A stretch of DNA of 64,000 nucleotides from Thomasclavelia spiroformis DSM 1552 (GTDB lineage: Bacteria > Bacillota_I > Bacilli_A > Erysipelotrichales > Coprobacillaceae): assembly GCF_025149465.1 (NCBI RefSeq), contig NZ_CP102275.1, forward strand, positions 248,001 through 312,000, written 5' to 3'. Both the position numbers and the translations under genes were made by a program. The notes below the pieces were generated by a model, which saw nothing but the letters and a program-made list of their open reading frames with translations, did no database searches and was not told where the DNA came from. Shown one piece after another: positions 14,982 to 24,662 of the stretch. The stretch's first letter is position 1. Every line of letters begins with the position of its first letter.

Positions 14982-16568
14982 ATGAAAGGACTAAAAAGAT
15001 TTGTTTCTGTTTTTGCAATTGCAGCTATGACAGTATCTTTAGTAGGATGCGGTGGCGGAAATAGTGAAAGCAGTGATGAAAAGGTATTTCGTTTTGGACA
15101 ATCTAATCCAAAAGTTGGATTAGATATGCAAACAAATTCTAATTCAGGAGCATCATCAGTTGCTGATAATGTTGTTGAAAGCTTAATGCGTTGGAATGAC
15201 GATAATGAAGAAGAATGTGTGTTGATTACCGATTTTCCAACAGTATCAGAAGATGGATTAACTTATTCTTTTGAATTAAAAGAAGATGTTAAGTTTAGTG
15301 ATGGAACTGATTTAACTGCTGAGGATGTTAAATACACATTTGAAAGAATGTTTACACCAGAAACTGGCTCAGTTAATACATATATGTATGACATGATTGA
15401 AGGAGCTAGTGAAATGCTAGCTGGTACAGCTACTGAATTATCAGGAATTCAAATTCAAGATGATTATCATTTTACAATTAAATTAGCATATAAATTTGCA
15501 CCATTTATTGCTAATTTAGGAATGGATTATGCATCTATTTATCCTAGTGAAGCTTGTGAAAAAGCTGGAGATCAATGGGGTAGAGGAACTAACTTGATTG
15601 GTACAGGACCTTATGTAATTGTTGAAAATGATGAAGCGACTAAAGTCGTAATGGAACCAAATAAGGATTATCATGGTGGTAAACCTAATTTAGATCGTTT
15701 GGAAGTTGTATATATTGATGATATAAGTACAAAAATGATGGAATATGAACAAGGAAATATTGATATGTGTGATTTAGATAATCAGTTATTAGATCAATAT
15801 AAAAATGGTGATTTTGCTGATGAAATTACACAAATCACACCATTAGGAACATATTTCTTATCACTTAAAGTTACTGATCCAGCATTAGATAATGCTAAAG
15901 TAAGAGAAGCTATTTCACTTGCTATTAACCGTGAAGAGTTATGTGAAACAGTATTAAGTGGTGCTGCTGAACCTGCATCATCATTCTTAAATCCAGGAGT
16001 ACCTGGTTATGATGATACTTTAGGAACATATGAATATAATGTTGATAAAGCAAAACAGGTTTTAGCTGAAGCGGGACTTACAAATGTTGAGTTTACTGCT
16101 AAAGTTAGAGCGAAAGAAGAAAAAATCGCTACTGCAATTCAAGCTTATTTAAAAGAAGCAGGAATTACAATGAATGTAGAAGTTATCGATAATGGTGTTT
16201 GGACATCATCTCGTAGCGAAGGAAGTTTACAAGCAACTATCGTAGGATGGTTCCCATTATATGCCGATGCAGATAATCAAATGTATACATATTATTATTC
16301 TGAAAATGCAGTTGGAAAAGGTGTTTTTTATAACAATCCTGAATTCGATGCATTAATGACTGAAGCTCGTCAAACTGTTGGTGATGATGCAAAACGTGAA
16401 GAATTGTATAAACAAGCAGATTATATTTTATCTCGTGAAGACTATGCAACAATTCCTTTATATTATCCAAAATTACAGTTTGTTGCTAAACCATATGTAA
16501 AGAATGCTAAATTAGGTAACTTGATTTATCATTTATATAATATCGATATTGATTTAAGTAAAAAATAA
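14982..16568 (+). CDS. oppA: Peptide ABC transporter, substrate-binding lipoprotein
   Basis: The 528-residue protein has a lipoprotein signal (basic start, hydrophobic stretch, LVGC with Cys at about 23), so it is anchored outside the membrane. It belongs to SBP family 5 (OppA/DppA): motifs are SFELKEDVKFSDGTDLTAED, GTGPYVI, and LSLAINRE with an LNPGVPGYD segment. It binds peptides and delivers them to the permease encoded downstream. The domain size suits di- to oligopeptides; nickel or other ligands cannot be excluded. A 27-base palindrome follows the gene and may set the ratio of binding protein to permease. Confidence 0.93.
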   Translation: MKGLKRFVSVFAIAAMTVSLVGCGGGNSESSDEKVFRFGQSNPKVGLDMQTNSNSGASSVADNVVESLMRWNDDNEEECVLITDFPTVSEDGLTYSFELKEDVKFSDGTDLTAEDVKYTFERMFTPETGSVNTYMYDMIEGASEMLAGTATELSGIQIQDDYHFTIKLAYKFAPFIANLGMDYASIYPSEACEKAGDQWGRGTNLIGTGPYVIVENDEATKVVMEPNKDYHGGKPNLDRLEVVYIDDISTKMMEYEQGNIDMCDLDNQLLDQYKNGDFADEITQITPLGTYFLSLKVTDPALDNAKVREAISLAINREELCETVLSGAAEPASSFLNPGVPGYDDTLGTYEYNVDKAKQVLAEAGLTNVEFTAKVRAKEEKIATAIQAYLKEAGITMNVEVIDNGVWTSSRSEGSLQATIVGWFPLYADADNQMYTYYYSENAVGKGVFYNNPEFDALMTEARQTVGDDAKREELYKQADYILSREDYATIPLYYPKLQFVAKPYVKNAKLGNLIYHLYNIDIDLSKK

Positions 16569-16589
16569 GATTTAATTCAGAGGTAATAA

Positions 16590-16616
16590 ATATGGAATGC
16601 ATTATGCATTCCATAT
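16590..16616 (+). repeat. 27-base perfect palindrome between oppA and oppB
   Basis: ATATGGAATGCAT and its exact complement are separated by one base. There is no T run, so it looks like an mRNA-stabilising or partial-attenuation hairpin rather than a terminator. Confidence 0.75.
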
Positions 16617-16662
16617 TCGTATCTATGGATTAATTCTTGATAAGTATGGAAGGAGGAAAAAT

Positions 16663-17598
16663 ATGGGTAAGTATTTGTTAAAACGAATATTACAAGCAAT
16701 TGGGGTTATTTTTTGTATTTCTTTAATTACTTTCTTTGTTTTAAATATTGTACCTGGTAACCCAGTAGAAATTATGCTTGGTGAACAAGCTGATCAAGCT
16801 ACAATTGCTCGTGTTACTCATGAAATGGGATTAGATCAACCAATTGTTACACAATATATTAATTGGTTTACTAATATGCTTCATGGTGATTTTGGAGTTT
16901 CATATTTTCAAAATCGACCAGTTATTGATATTTTAACTTCAACTTTTGCAGTTACAGCAAAATTAGCAGGTGTAGCTTATGTAATTGCTGTAATTTTAGG
17001 TGTTGGAGTAGGGGTAATTGCTGCGGTTAATCGTGGTAAATGGATTGATTCACTTTTAATGACTATTTCTGTTGTTGGTATTTCTGCACCAGCTTTCTGG
17101 ATTGCAATTATCTTACAGATTGTTATTTGTTTAAAGCTGAATCTTTTGCCATTATCGGGAATAGATAGTTTTGCATCTTTTATATTACCAGGGATTGCTT
17201 TAGGAACCCGTTATGCAGCAAGTATTGCCAGAATTACTAGAACAAGTATGTTAGAAGTTTTATCACAAGATTATATCCGTACCGCTCATGCAAAAGGATT
17301 AAAAAAATGGACAGTAGTTATTAAGCATGCACTTAGAAATGCCCTAATACCAATTATAACTATTGCAGGTACAGATTTAGGAAATATTTTGACTGGTTCG
17401 GTATTAGTAGAGTCAGTATTTTCGATTCCAGGAATTGGAAAAATGCTAGTCGATAGTATTAATACTCGTGATTTGCCTATTGTACAAGGCGGAGTTATGT
17501 ATATTGCTGTTATTTGTGTAATTATGTATTTAGTTATTGATATTTTATATACAGTTGCCGATCCGCGTATACGTTTAGGAAAGGAGTCTGAAAATTAA
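16663..17598 (+). CDS. oppB: Peptide ABC transporter permease 1
   Basis: The 311-residue permease has the DppB/OppB layout: an N-terminal membrane segment (YLLKRILQAIGVIFCISLIT), a 60-residue outer loop containing PGNPVE and GLDQPI, and five further segments. The coupling region RITRTSMLEVLSQDYIRTAH-AKG contacts the ATPases. ATG 16663 is placed by GGAAGGAGG; an in-frame start at 16597 would lie within the intergenic palindrome and is rejected. It forms the translocation pore with the next gene. Confidence 0.94.
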   Translation: MGKYLLKRILQAIGVIFCISLITFFVLNIVPGNPVEIMLGEQADQATIARVTHEMGLDQPIVTQYINWFTNMLHGDFGVSYFQNRPVIDILTSTFAVTAKLAGVAYVIAVILGVGVGVIAAVNRGKWIDSLLMTISVVGISAPAFWIAIILQIVICLKLNLLPLSGIDSFASFILPGIALGTRYAASIARITRTSMLEVLSQDYIRTAHAKGLKKWTVVIKHALRNALIPIITIAGTDLGNILTGSVLVESVFSIPGIGKMLVDSINTRDLPIVQGGVMYIAVICVIMYLVIDILYTVADPRIRLGKESEN

Positions 17599-17599
17599 T

Positions 17600-18466
17600 A
17601 TGTTTAAGAAAAAAGATAAGACTTATCATAGTTATTGGTCGATAAGTTGGAATATATTTAAAAAGAATAAAGTGGCAATGGCTTGTTTAGGAATTGTTAT
17701 TATTTTATGTTTAGTTGCTTTATTTGCACCATGGATTGCACCATATGATCCAGATGCTCAGGTTTTAACTGAACGTTTAATGCCACCAAGTGCTCAACAT
17801 TGGTTTGGAACTGATGATTTGGGTCGAGATATTTTTTCAAGAATTGTATATGGTTGCCGTATTTCTTTAAGTGTTGGAGTTGTTTCACAAATTATTGCAA
17901 CTGTTATTGGTTATACAATGGGAGTATGTGCAGGATACTTTGGTGGAAAAGTTGATGCTGTAATTTCTTTTATCATTCAAGTATTTTCATCTTTTCCATT
18001 CTTATTATTTGCAATTGCAATCATGTTTGTTTTAGGACCTGGTTTGGTTAATTTATATCTTGCATTAGGACTTTTAGGTTGGGCTTCTACTGCAAGGTTG
18101 ATTCGTGGTGATGTAATGCGTTTAAAGAAAATGGAATATATTGATGCATGTAAGATTAGTGGGGGAAGTAGTTTTAAAATTATTATGAAACACTTATTAC
18201 CTAACTGCTTATCTACGTTAATTGTAACTGTTACTTTAGGTATTCCAAGTGCTATCATGTCAGAAGCATCATTAAGCTTTTTAGGTTTAGGAGTTAGACC
18301 ACCAATGTCTAGTTGGGGTTCTATGATTAGTTTTTCACAACCTTATATTAGAAGTGCAACATATTATAGTGTAATTCCAGGGTTAGCAATTATTATTACA
18401 GTATTAGCATTTAATATGTTAGGTGATGGATTACGTGATGCATTAGATCCTAAATTAAGATCGTAA
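17600..18466 (+). CDS. oppC: Peptide ABC transporter permease 2
   Basis: The 288-residue partner permease begins with a short cytoplasmic stretch, a membrane segment at about 25-48 and a loop with PPSAQHWFGTDDLGRDIFSR, the hallmark of DppC/OppC. Its coupling motif is RGDVMRLKKMEYIDACKISGG. It starts one base after oppB ends, so the two are translated together and make the heterodimeric channel. Confidence 0.95.
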   Translation: MFKKKDKTYHSYWSISWNIFKKNKVAMACLGIVIILCLVALFAPWIAPYDPDAQVLTERLMPPSAQHWFGTDDLGRDIFSRIVYGCRISLSVGVVSQIIATVIGYTMGVCAGYFGGKVDAVISFIIQVFSSFPFLLFAIAIMFVLGPGLVNLYLALGLLGWASTARLIRGDVMRLKKMEYIDACKISGGSSFKIIMKHLLPNCLSTLIVTVTLGIPSAIMSEASLSFLGLGVRPPMSSWGSMISFSQPYIRSATYYSVIPGLAIIITVLAFNMLGDGLRDALDPKLRS

Positions 18467-18477
18467 GAGGTGAAAAT

Positions 18478-19479
18478 ATGAGTGAAAATAAAGAATTATT
18501 AAAAGTTAACAATCTTGGGATTACCTTTTTTACTGATCGTGGAGCTTTACCAGCTGTTCAAGAAGTTAGTTTTACAGTTCATCCCGGTGAAACTTTAGGT
18601 GTAGTAGGAGAATCTGGATGTGGGAAAAGTATGACAGCATTATCATTAATGCAATTGATTCCTTCTCCTCCTGGTAAAATTACATCGGGAGAGATTATAT
18701 ATAAAGGTGAGGATTTGTTAAAGAAATCAGAGCGTGAAATTCAAAATATTCGTGGTAAAGAAATTTCAATGATTTTTCAAGAGCCAATGACTTCCTTAAA
18801 TCCAGTAGTTACAGTTGGTAAACAAATAATGGAAGCTGTTTTAACTCATGAAAATATTTCTAAAGAAGATGCTAAAAAAAGAGCGTTAGAAATGATTTCA
18901 TTAGTTGGAATACCAATGCCTGAAAAAGTATTTGCTTCTTGTCCACATCAATTATCTGGAGGAATGAGGCAAAGAATTATGATTGCAATGGCATTATCTT
19001 GTAAACCGTCATTGTTAATTTGTGATGAACCTACAACTGCTCTTGATGTTACAATTCAGGCACAGATTTTAAAATTAATTAATCGTTTAAAATATGAAAT
19101 GAATTCATCAGTATTATTGATTACCCATGACATGGGAGTAATTTCTGAAATGGCTGATAATGTTATTGTAATGTATGCTGGAAAGATTGTTGAATATACA
19201 AGTGTAAATGATTTATTTAAAAATCCGTTACATCCTTATACTGTTGGATTAATGAAATCTATTCCAGATATTGATTCTGATAGTGAAGAAGAGTTAGAAG
19301 TAATTCCTGGTTCTGTTCCAATGTTATATGAACTACCAGAAGGATGTTTTTTTGCACCTAGATGTAAATATGCAAAAGATCTTTGCCATAAAAAATGTCC
19401 AGCAATGATCGATGCAGACAATGGTCATTTAGTACGTTGTTGGAAATATCATGAAGAGTGGGAAAAGGAGGATAAGTAA
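18478..19479 (+). CDS. oppD: Peptide ABC transporter ATPase 1
   Basis: The 333-residue ATPase has Walker A GESGCGKS, signature LSGGMRQR, Walker B LLICDEPTTALD and the H-loop THD. The C-terminal oligopeptide-transporter domain contains a cysteine cluster (CFFAPRC...LCHKKC) like the one reported to bind an Fe-S cluster in some OppD/DppD proteins. It hydrolyses ATP on the cytoplasmic side of the permease. ATG 18478 is preceded by AAGAGGTG, and its stop overlaps the oppF start by one base. Confidence 0.95.
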   Translation: MSENKELLKVNNLGITFFTDRGALPAVQEVSFTVHPGETLGVVGESGCGKSMTALSLMQLIPSPPGKITSGEIIYKGEDLLKKSEREIQNIRGKEISMIFQEPMTSLNPVVTVGKQIMEAVLTHENISKEDAKKRALEMISLVGIPMPEKVFASCPHQLSGGMRQRIMIAMALSCKPSLLICDEPTTALDVTIQAQILKLINRLKYEMNSSVLLITHDMGVISEMADNVIVMYAGKIVEYTSVNDLFKNPLHPYTVGLMKSIPDIDSDSEEELEVIPGSVPMLYELPEGCFFAPRCKYAKDLCHKKCPAMIDADNGHLVRCWKYHEEWEKEDK

Positions 19480-20468
19480 TGGAAAAAAATGATGATATTT
19501 TATTAAAAGTTGAACATTTAAAAAAGTATTATCCTGTTAAATCATCTTCATTAAAGCGTTCAAATGGTTTTGTCAAAGCAGTAGATGATATTAGTTTTGA
19601 TGTTAAGGTTGGAGAAACTTTTGGAATTGTAGGGGAATCTGGTTGTGGTAAGTCAACAATGGGTAAGAGTGTTATTCGTTTGATTGAACCTACTGATGGT
19701 AAAGTTATTTTAGATGGACAGGATTTTACAGCATTAAAAGGAAAAGAGTTAAAAAAAGCAAGAGAAAATATTAAATTAATTTTTCAAGATCCTTATGCTT
19801 CATTAAATCCTAGAATGACAGTTAAAGATATTATTGGAGAACCAATTGATATTGCTAAAATATATAAAACAAAAAAAGAACGTGATGATCGAATTATTGA
19901 AGTAATGAAACAAGTTGGTTTAAATTTGGATTATTTGTATCGTTATCCTCATGAGTTTTCTGGAGGTCAACGTCAAAGAATCGGAATTGCTCGAGCAATT
20001 GCTTTACAGCCAAAATTAATTATTTGTGATGAACCAGTTTCAGCACTAGATGTTTCAATTCAAGCAAAAATTATTAATTTATTAAAGGAATTACAACAAA
20101 AATTAGGAATTGCATATATTTTTATCTCTCATGATTTAAGTGTTGTAAAACATATTGCTGATCGAGTAGGGGTAATGTATTTAGGAAATATGATGGAAAT
20201 GGCTGATAAAAAAGCACTTTATAATAATCCATTACATCCTTATACTCAAGCATTATTTTCAGCGATTCCTAAGATTTCAAGTGAACGTATTGATGATAAA
20301 GAAATTTTGGGTGGAGATGTACCAAGTCCGGCTAATCCACCTAAAGGATGTCGTTTTGTTACAAGATGTCCTAAAGCAATGGAAATTTGTAAGTCAGTAC
20401 GTCCTGAGTTAAAAGAAGTGGAACCAGGGCATAAATGTGCGTGTCATTTATATGATAATAAAAAATAA
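19479..20468 (+). CDS. oppF: Peptide ABC transporter ATPase 2
   Basis: The 329-residue second ATPase has Walker A GESGCGKS, signature FSGGQRQR and Walker [13 protein letters not shown], plus the C-terminal cysteine-containing domain ([15 protein letters not shown]). It pairs with OppD as a heterodimer. Its SD (AAGGAGG) lies within the end of oppD. The M42 peptidase gene follows after 20 bases, which suggests that imported peptides are cut by the operon's own peptidase. Confidence 0.95.
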   Translation: MEKNDDILLKVEHLKKYYPVKSSSLKRSNGFVKAVDDISFDVKVGETFGIVGESGCGKSTMGKSVIRLIEPTDGKVILDGQDFTALKGKELKKARENIKLIFQDPYASLNPRMTVKDIIGEPIDIAKIYKTKKERDDRIIEVMKQVGLNLDYLYRYPHEFSGGQRQRIGIARAIALQPKLIICDEPVSALDVSIQAKIINLLKELQQKLGIAYIFISHDLSVVKHIADRVGVMYLGNMMEMADKKALYNNPLHPYTQALFSAIPKISSERIDDKEILGGDVPSPANPPKGCRFVTRCPKAMEICKSVRPELKEVEPGHKCACHLYDNKK

Positions 20469-20488
20469 GATTAATAGAGGTATTGAAG

Positions 20489-21529
20489 ATGGAAATTTCA
20501 GTTGATAGAAAAGAAATTGTAGAATTTTGCAAAGAGTTTATTAATGTACCAAGTCCTGTGAGCTATTATGAAGAAATTCATCCTTTTTTAGAAAAGAAAG
20601 CTAAGGAATTTGGATATGAAGTGACTTATGATCGAAAAAGAACAGGTTATATTACTTTAGAGGGTGAAGATAATTCTAAAACGGTTTGTATGGGGGCTCA
20701 TCTTGATACAATTGGTTTGATTATTCGTCATATTACTGACGAAGGTCATTTAGAAGTTCGTCAATTAGGTGGAATAAATTATTCAAGTATTGAAGGTGAA
20801 GGAGTAACTATTCATACACGTGATGGTAGAAAATATCGAGGAATGGTTATTTGTAAATCACATTCAGTTCATGTGTTTGATGATGCTAGAACAGCACCAC
20901 GTGATGAATTACATATGGAAGTTATTTTACACGAAGATGTTAAGTCTAAAGAAGATGTTATGAATTTAGGAATTGATCATGGTGATGTTATTTCAATTGA
21001 TCCACATTTTGAATATACACCATCAGGATATGTTAAATCTCGTTTTATTGATGATAAAGCGGCAGTAGCTGCGTTGTTTGAAATGATTGCTTATTTTAAA
21101 CGAAATAATTTAAAACCTAAATATCGTACATTATTAGCTTTCCCATTATATGAAGAAATTGGACATGGAGGTGCATATGTACCTGAAGAAGTAAGTGAAT
21201 ATGTTGCTTTAGATATTGGTTTAATTGGACCAGATTATCATGGAAATGAAACAACAGTAAGTATATGTGCAAAAGATAATTATTCTCCATATGATCGTGG
21301 ATTAACTAATCGAATTATTTTGCAAGCTAAGAAAGCTAATTTAAATTATTGTGTTGATGTTTTTTACCGTTATGGAACTGATGCAAATGCAGCAATAAGA
21401 GCTGGAAATAATGTTTATGCAGCGGCTTTTGGAATGGCATGTATTAATTCACACGGAATGGAGCGTTGTCATATAAGTGCAATTGAAGAAACAGCTAAAC
21501 TAGCAATAGCTTATGCTTTGGATATTTAA
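20489..21529 (+). CDS. M42-family aminopeptidase
   Basis: The 346-residue cytoplasmic metallopeptidase has the M42 (glutamyl aminopeptidase/FrvX/TET-type) motif series: MGAHLDTIG (metal His and catalytic Asp), FIDDKAAVAALFEM (bridging Asp), LYEEIGHGG (catalytic and metal Glu), ALDIGLIG and INSHGMERCH (metal His). Such enzymes form large particles that trim peptides from the N-terminus. ATG 20489 was preferred to TTG 20483 because AGAGG is eight bases upstream. It closes the opp operon before a terminator, so it probably degrades the imported peptides. Confidence 0.92.
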   Translation: MEISVDRKEIVEFCKEFINVPSPVSYYEEIHPFLEKKAKEFGYEVTYDRKRTGYITLEGEDNSKTVCMGAHLDTIGLIIRHITDEGHLEVRQLGGINYSSIEGEGVTIHTRDGRKYRGMVICKSHSVHVFDDARTAPRDELHMEVILHEDVKSKEDVMNLGIDHGDVISIDPHFEYTPSGYVKSRFIDDKAAVAALFEMIAYFKRNNLKPKYRTLLAFPLYEEIGHGGAYVPEEVSEYVALDIGLIGPDYHGNETTVSICAKDNYSPYDRGLTNRIILQAKKANLNYCVDVFYRYGTDANAAIRAGNNVYAAAFGMACINSHGMERCHISAIEETAKLAIAYALDI

Positions 21530-21540
21530 TGGTTAGTCAA

Positions 21541-21562
21541 AGGGGAATTACTCCCCTATTTT
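21541..21562 (+). terminator. Terminator of the opp operon
   Basis: AGGGG and CCCCT close a seven-base loop followed by a T-rich tract. Confidence 0.75.
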
Positions 21563-21674
21563 TGTTTTATAGATTAATAAAAAGAGTATTTTTTATTTGT
21601 TTTAATATTTTTCTTGGTATAAAGGTGAAGTTATAATAAATTACTTAACTTATTTTAAAATTTCACATAAAGGG

Positions 21675-21713
21675 TTGTAATCAAGATTGTTTTTTTGTAT
21701 AATTGTATGCAAT
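21675..21713 (+). promoter_or_regulatory. Promoter and palindromic operator of acn-icd-gntR
   Basis: TTGTAA (21675-21680) and TATAAT (21698-21703) are 17 bp apart. ATTGTATGCAAT (21702-21713), a near-perfect palindrome, begins inside the -10 and covers the start site. This is where a repressor would act, and the GntR/FCD gene is the last gene of the operon, so autoregulation is likely (inference). Confidence 0.68.
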
Positions 21714-21738
21714 ATAGAGAATGCGGGGGTGTGATAGA

Positions 21739-23664
21739 ATGGGTATGAATTTAGCATATAAAATTTTAAATAGTAAACTTAAAGAAGGAAAGTTAATTCC
21801 TGGTGAACAAATTGGGATTCAAATAGATCAAACATTAACACAGGATTCTACAGGGACTATGGCTTATCTTCAATTAGAAGCTATGAATATTAAACACGTT
21901 GCTGTTGAAAAAGCAGTAGCTTATATTGATCATAATATGTTACAAACTGGATTTGAAAATATGGATGACCATGAATTTATCCGTAGTGTAGCTAAAAAAC
22001 ATGGGATTGTATTTTCAAAACCAGGTAATGGAGTATGTCATCAATTACAATTGGAAAATTTTGCGAAACCTGGTAAAACATTAGTTGGTTCTGATTCACA
22101 TACACCAACTTGTGGGGCAATGGGGATGATTGCAATTGGTGCTGGTGGATTAGATGTAGCTGTAGCAATGGCTACTGGTAAATATTATTTACAATGTCCA
22201 AGTGTAGTTAAAGTTAATTTGGTTGGTAAAAAGGCACCATGGGTAAGTGCTAAGGATATTATTTTATATATTTTACAACAGTTAACGGTTAAAGGTGGCG
22301 TTAATAAAATTATTGAATATACTGGCAAAGGAATTGCGTCGCTATCTTTAACAGATCGAGCAACTATTTGTAATATGGGAGCAGAACTTGGGGCGACAAC
22401 TTCAATTTTCCCAACTGACAAGCGAACTAAAGAATATTTACAACAACAAGGACGAGTTGAAGATTATATTGAAATTAAAGCTGATGAAGATGCTACTTAT
22501 GATCAAGAATTGACAGTTGATTTGAGTACATTAGTACCAATGACAGCTAAACCACATAGTCCTGATGCGGTTGTTCCGGTTAAAGAACTTGAAGGAATGA
22601 AAATTAATCAAGTAGTAATTGGAAGCTGTACAAATTCATCTTTTGCAGATATGATGAAAGCTGCAAAAATTTTAAAAGGAAGAAAAGTGGCTGAACATGT
22701 TTCTTTGGTAATTGCACCTGGATCTAGTTCGATTTTAGCAATGCTTGCTAAAAATGGGGCTTTAGGTGATATGGTACAGGCAGGAGCACGTATTCTTGAG
22801 TGTGGATGCGGGCCATGTATTGGTATGGGACAAGCACCTTTGTCTAAAGGAATTTCACTTAGAACAATTAACCGTAATTTTAAAGGACGTTCTGGAACTA
22901 ATGATGCAAGTGTTTATTTGGTATCTCCAGAAGTGGCAGCGTTGAGTGCGATTAAAGGATATATGTCACAAGAATTTGAAGATGATATGTATTTAGCTGA
23001 TGTGCCAAATACACCATTTATTAAAAATGAAAATTTCTTTATTGATGAATATGATGAAAATAATGAAGTGTATATGGGACCAAATATTAAACCAGTACCA
23101 CGTGGTGATAAGATTCAAGATGAAATAACTGGAAAAGTTGTTTTAAAAGTAGGTGACAATATTTCAACTGATCATATTGTTCCTTCTGATAGTAAATTAT
23201 TGCCATATCGTTCAAATGTACCATATTTAGCTAAATTTTCATTTAGTAAAGTTGATCCAGAATTTTATAATCGAGCAGTAGCTAATAATGGTGGATTTAT
23301 TGTTGGTGGTGATAATTATGGACAAGGAAGTTCTCGTGAGCATGCTGCTTTAGTTCCTAATTATTTGAAAATAAAAGCTATTTTTGCAGTTTCTTTTGCA
23401 AGAATTCATCGTTCTAATTTGATTAATAATGGTATTTTACCATTAGTGATTAAAGCTGATGAACAAGATTTCTTCAATGATCATGATAGTTATAAAATTA
23501 TAAATATTAAAGAAGTAGTTGAAAATAATGGAGAAGTTAAAGTTATTAATGAAAATACTAATGAGTCGATTAATGCAAGTTTAACTTTATCGCCAAGAGA
23601 AAAAGTAATGATTAAATATGGGGGATTATTAAACGCTATTAAAGAATTAGGAGGTGATTTTTAA
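21739..23664 (+). CDS. acnA: Aconitate hydratase
   Basis: The 641-residue protein isomerises citrate to isocitrate with a [4Fe-4S] cluster. Cluster cysteines are visible in GSCTNSSFADM and ECGCGPCIGMG; SDSHTPTCGAMGM and the C-terminal swivel-domain motif GGDNYGQGSSREHAAL are also present. The length is that of the short Aquifex-type family rather than the 900-residue AcnA. ATG 21739 was chosen because GGGGGTGTG precedes it; an in-frame ATG at 21721 lacks an SD. It forms an operon with icd and gntR. No citrate synthase is in the window. Confidence 0.94.
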   Translation: MGMNLAYKILNSKLKEGKLIPGEQIGIQIDQTLTQDSTGTMAYLQLEAMNIKHVAVEKAVAYIDHNMLQTGFENMDDHEFIRSVAKKHGIVFSKPGNGVCHQLQLENFAKPGKTLVGSDSHTPTCGAMGMIAIGAGGLDVAVAMATGKYYLQCPSVVKVNLVGKKAPWVSAKDIILYILQQLTVKGGVNKIIEYTGKGIASLSLTDRATICNMGAELGATTSIFPTDKRTKEYLQQQGRVEDYIEIKADEDATYDQELTVDLSTLVPMTAKPHSPDAVVPVKELEGMKINQVVIGSCTNSSFADMMKAAKILKGRKVAEHVSLVIAPGSSSILAMLAKNGALGDMVQAGARILECGCGPCIGMGQAPLSKGISLRTINRNFKGRSGTNDASVYLVSPEVAALSAIKGYMSQEFEDDMYLADVPNTPFIKNENFFIDEYDENNEVYMGPNIKPVPRGDKIQDEITGKVVLKVGDNISTDHIVPSDSKLLPYRSNVPYLAKFSFSKVDPEFYNRAVANNGGFIVGGDNYGQGSSREHAALVPNYLKIKAIFAVSFARIHRSNLINNGILPLVIKADEQDFFNDHDSYKIINIKEVVENNGEVKVINENTNESINASLTLSPREKVMIKYGGLLNAIKELGGDF

Positions 23665-24659
23665 TGAAAGCTGTATTGATACCTGGAGATGGAATTGGTA
23701 AAGAAATATCAAAAAGTGTAGTTGATATTACTAAAGCGATGAATTTAGATATTGAATGGATGGAGTATCAAGCTGGTGGCGAATATGCCGCTAAAACAAA
23801 AGAGGTATTTGAACCAGGGTTAATTGATGCAATAAAAGAATATAAATGGGCGCTAAAAGGTCCAACTGCGACACCGATAGGAACAGGGTTTAGAAGCGTT
23901 AATGTTGCTTTAAGACAACAGTTTGCTACTTATGCTAATGTGCGACCAATAAAGTCTTTTAAAGGAATCAATTCTCGTTATGAAAATATTGATTTAGTTA
24001 TTATCCGTGAAAATACAGAGGATTTATATAAAGGGATTGAATATATGATCAATCCTAATATGGCAAATGGAATTAAATTAATTACAAGAGAAGCAAGTGA
24101 AAAGATTTGTCGATATGCTTTTGAATATGCAAAAAATAATAATCGTAAAAAAGTAACTGCTATTCATAAAGCAAATATTATGAAATATACAGACGGATTA
24201 TTTTTAGAGGCATTTAGAGATGTAGCAAAGGATTATCCAGAAATCGAAGCACAAGAAGTAATTGTAGATAATATGTGTATGCAATTAGTTATTCGTCCTG
24301 AAACATTTGATGTTTTAGTAGCGCCTAATTTATATGGTGATATCGTTTCTGATTTGTGTGCTGGATTAGTTGGTGGATTAGGATTTGCACCAAGTGGAAA
24401 TATTGGCGATGAGTATCGAATTTATGAAGCTGTTCATGGTAGTGCACCTGATATTGCAGGTAAAGGTATAGCTAATCCAAGTGCATTATTATTAGCGTTT
24501 GCTTTAATGTTGGAAGCGCTAGGTAAAGTTGAAGATGCTAATAAGTTAAAAATAGCATTACAAGCAGTAGTTGAAGAAGGAATTACGATTACTCCTGATA
24601 TTGGCGGTAATGCTACAACAGAAGAATTTACAGATGCAATTATAAGGAAGTTAGGGTAA
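23664..24659 (+). CDS. icd: NAD-type isocitrate dehydrogenase
   Basis: The 331-residue enzyme belongs to the beta-decarboxylating dehydrogenases: PGDGIGKEI at the start, the substrate loop GTGFRSVNVALRQQF, IIRENTEDLYKG, KANIMKYTDG, the metal site NLYGDIVSDL and the C-terminal VHGSAPDIAGK-NPSA. The RSVN-ALRQ loop points to isocitrate rather than isopropylmalate, and the short form suggests NAD rather than NADP. It converts isocitrate to 2-oxoglutarate, so with aconitase it supplies the carbon skeleton for glutamate. The ATG overlaps the last base of acnA. Confidence 0.92.
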   Translation: MKAVLIPGDGIGKEISKSVVDITKAMNLDIEWMEYQAGGEYAAKTKEVFEPGLIDAIKEYKWALKGPTATPIGTGFRSVNVALRQQFATYANVRPIKSFKGINSRYENIDLVIIRENTEDLYKGIEYMINPNMANGIKLITREASEKICRYAFEYAKNNNRKKVTAIHKANIMKYTDGLFLEAFRDVAKDYPEIEAQEVIVDNMCMQLVIRPETFDVLVAPNLYGDIVSDLCAGLVGGLGFAPSGNIGDEYRIYEAVHGSAPDIAGKGIANPSALLLAFALMLEALGKVEDANKLKIALQAVVEEGITITPDIGGNATTEEFTDAIIRKLG

Positions 24660-24662
24660 GAT

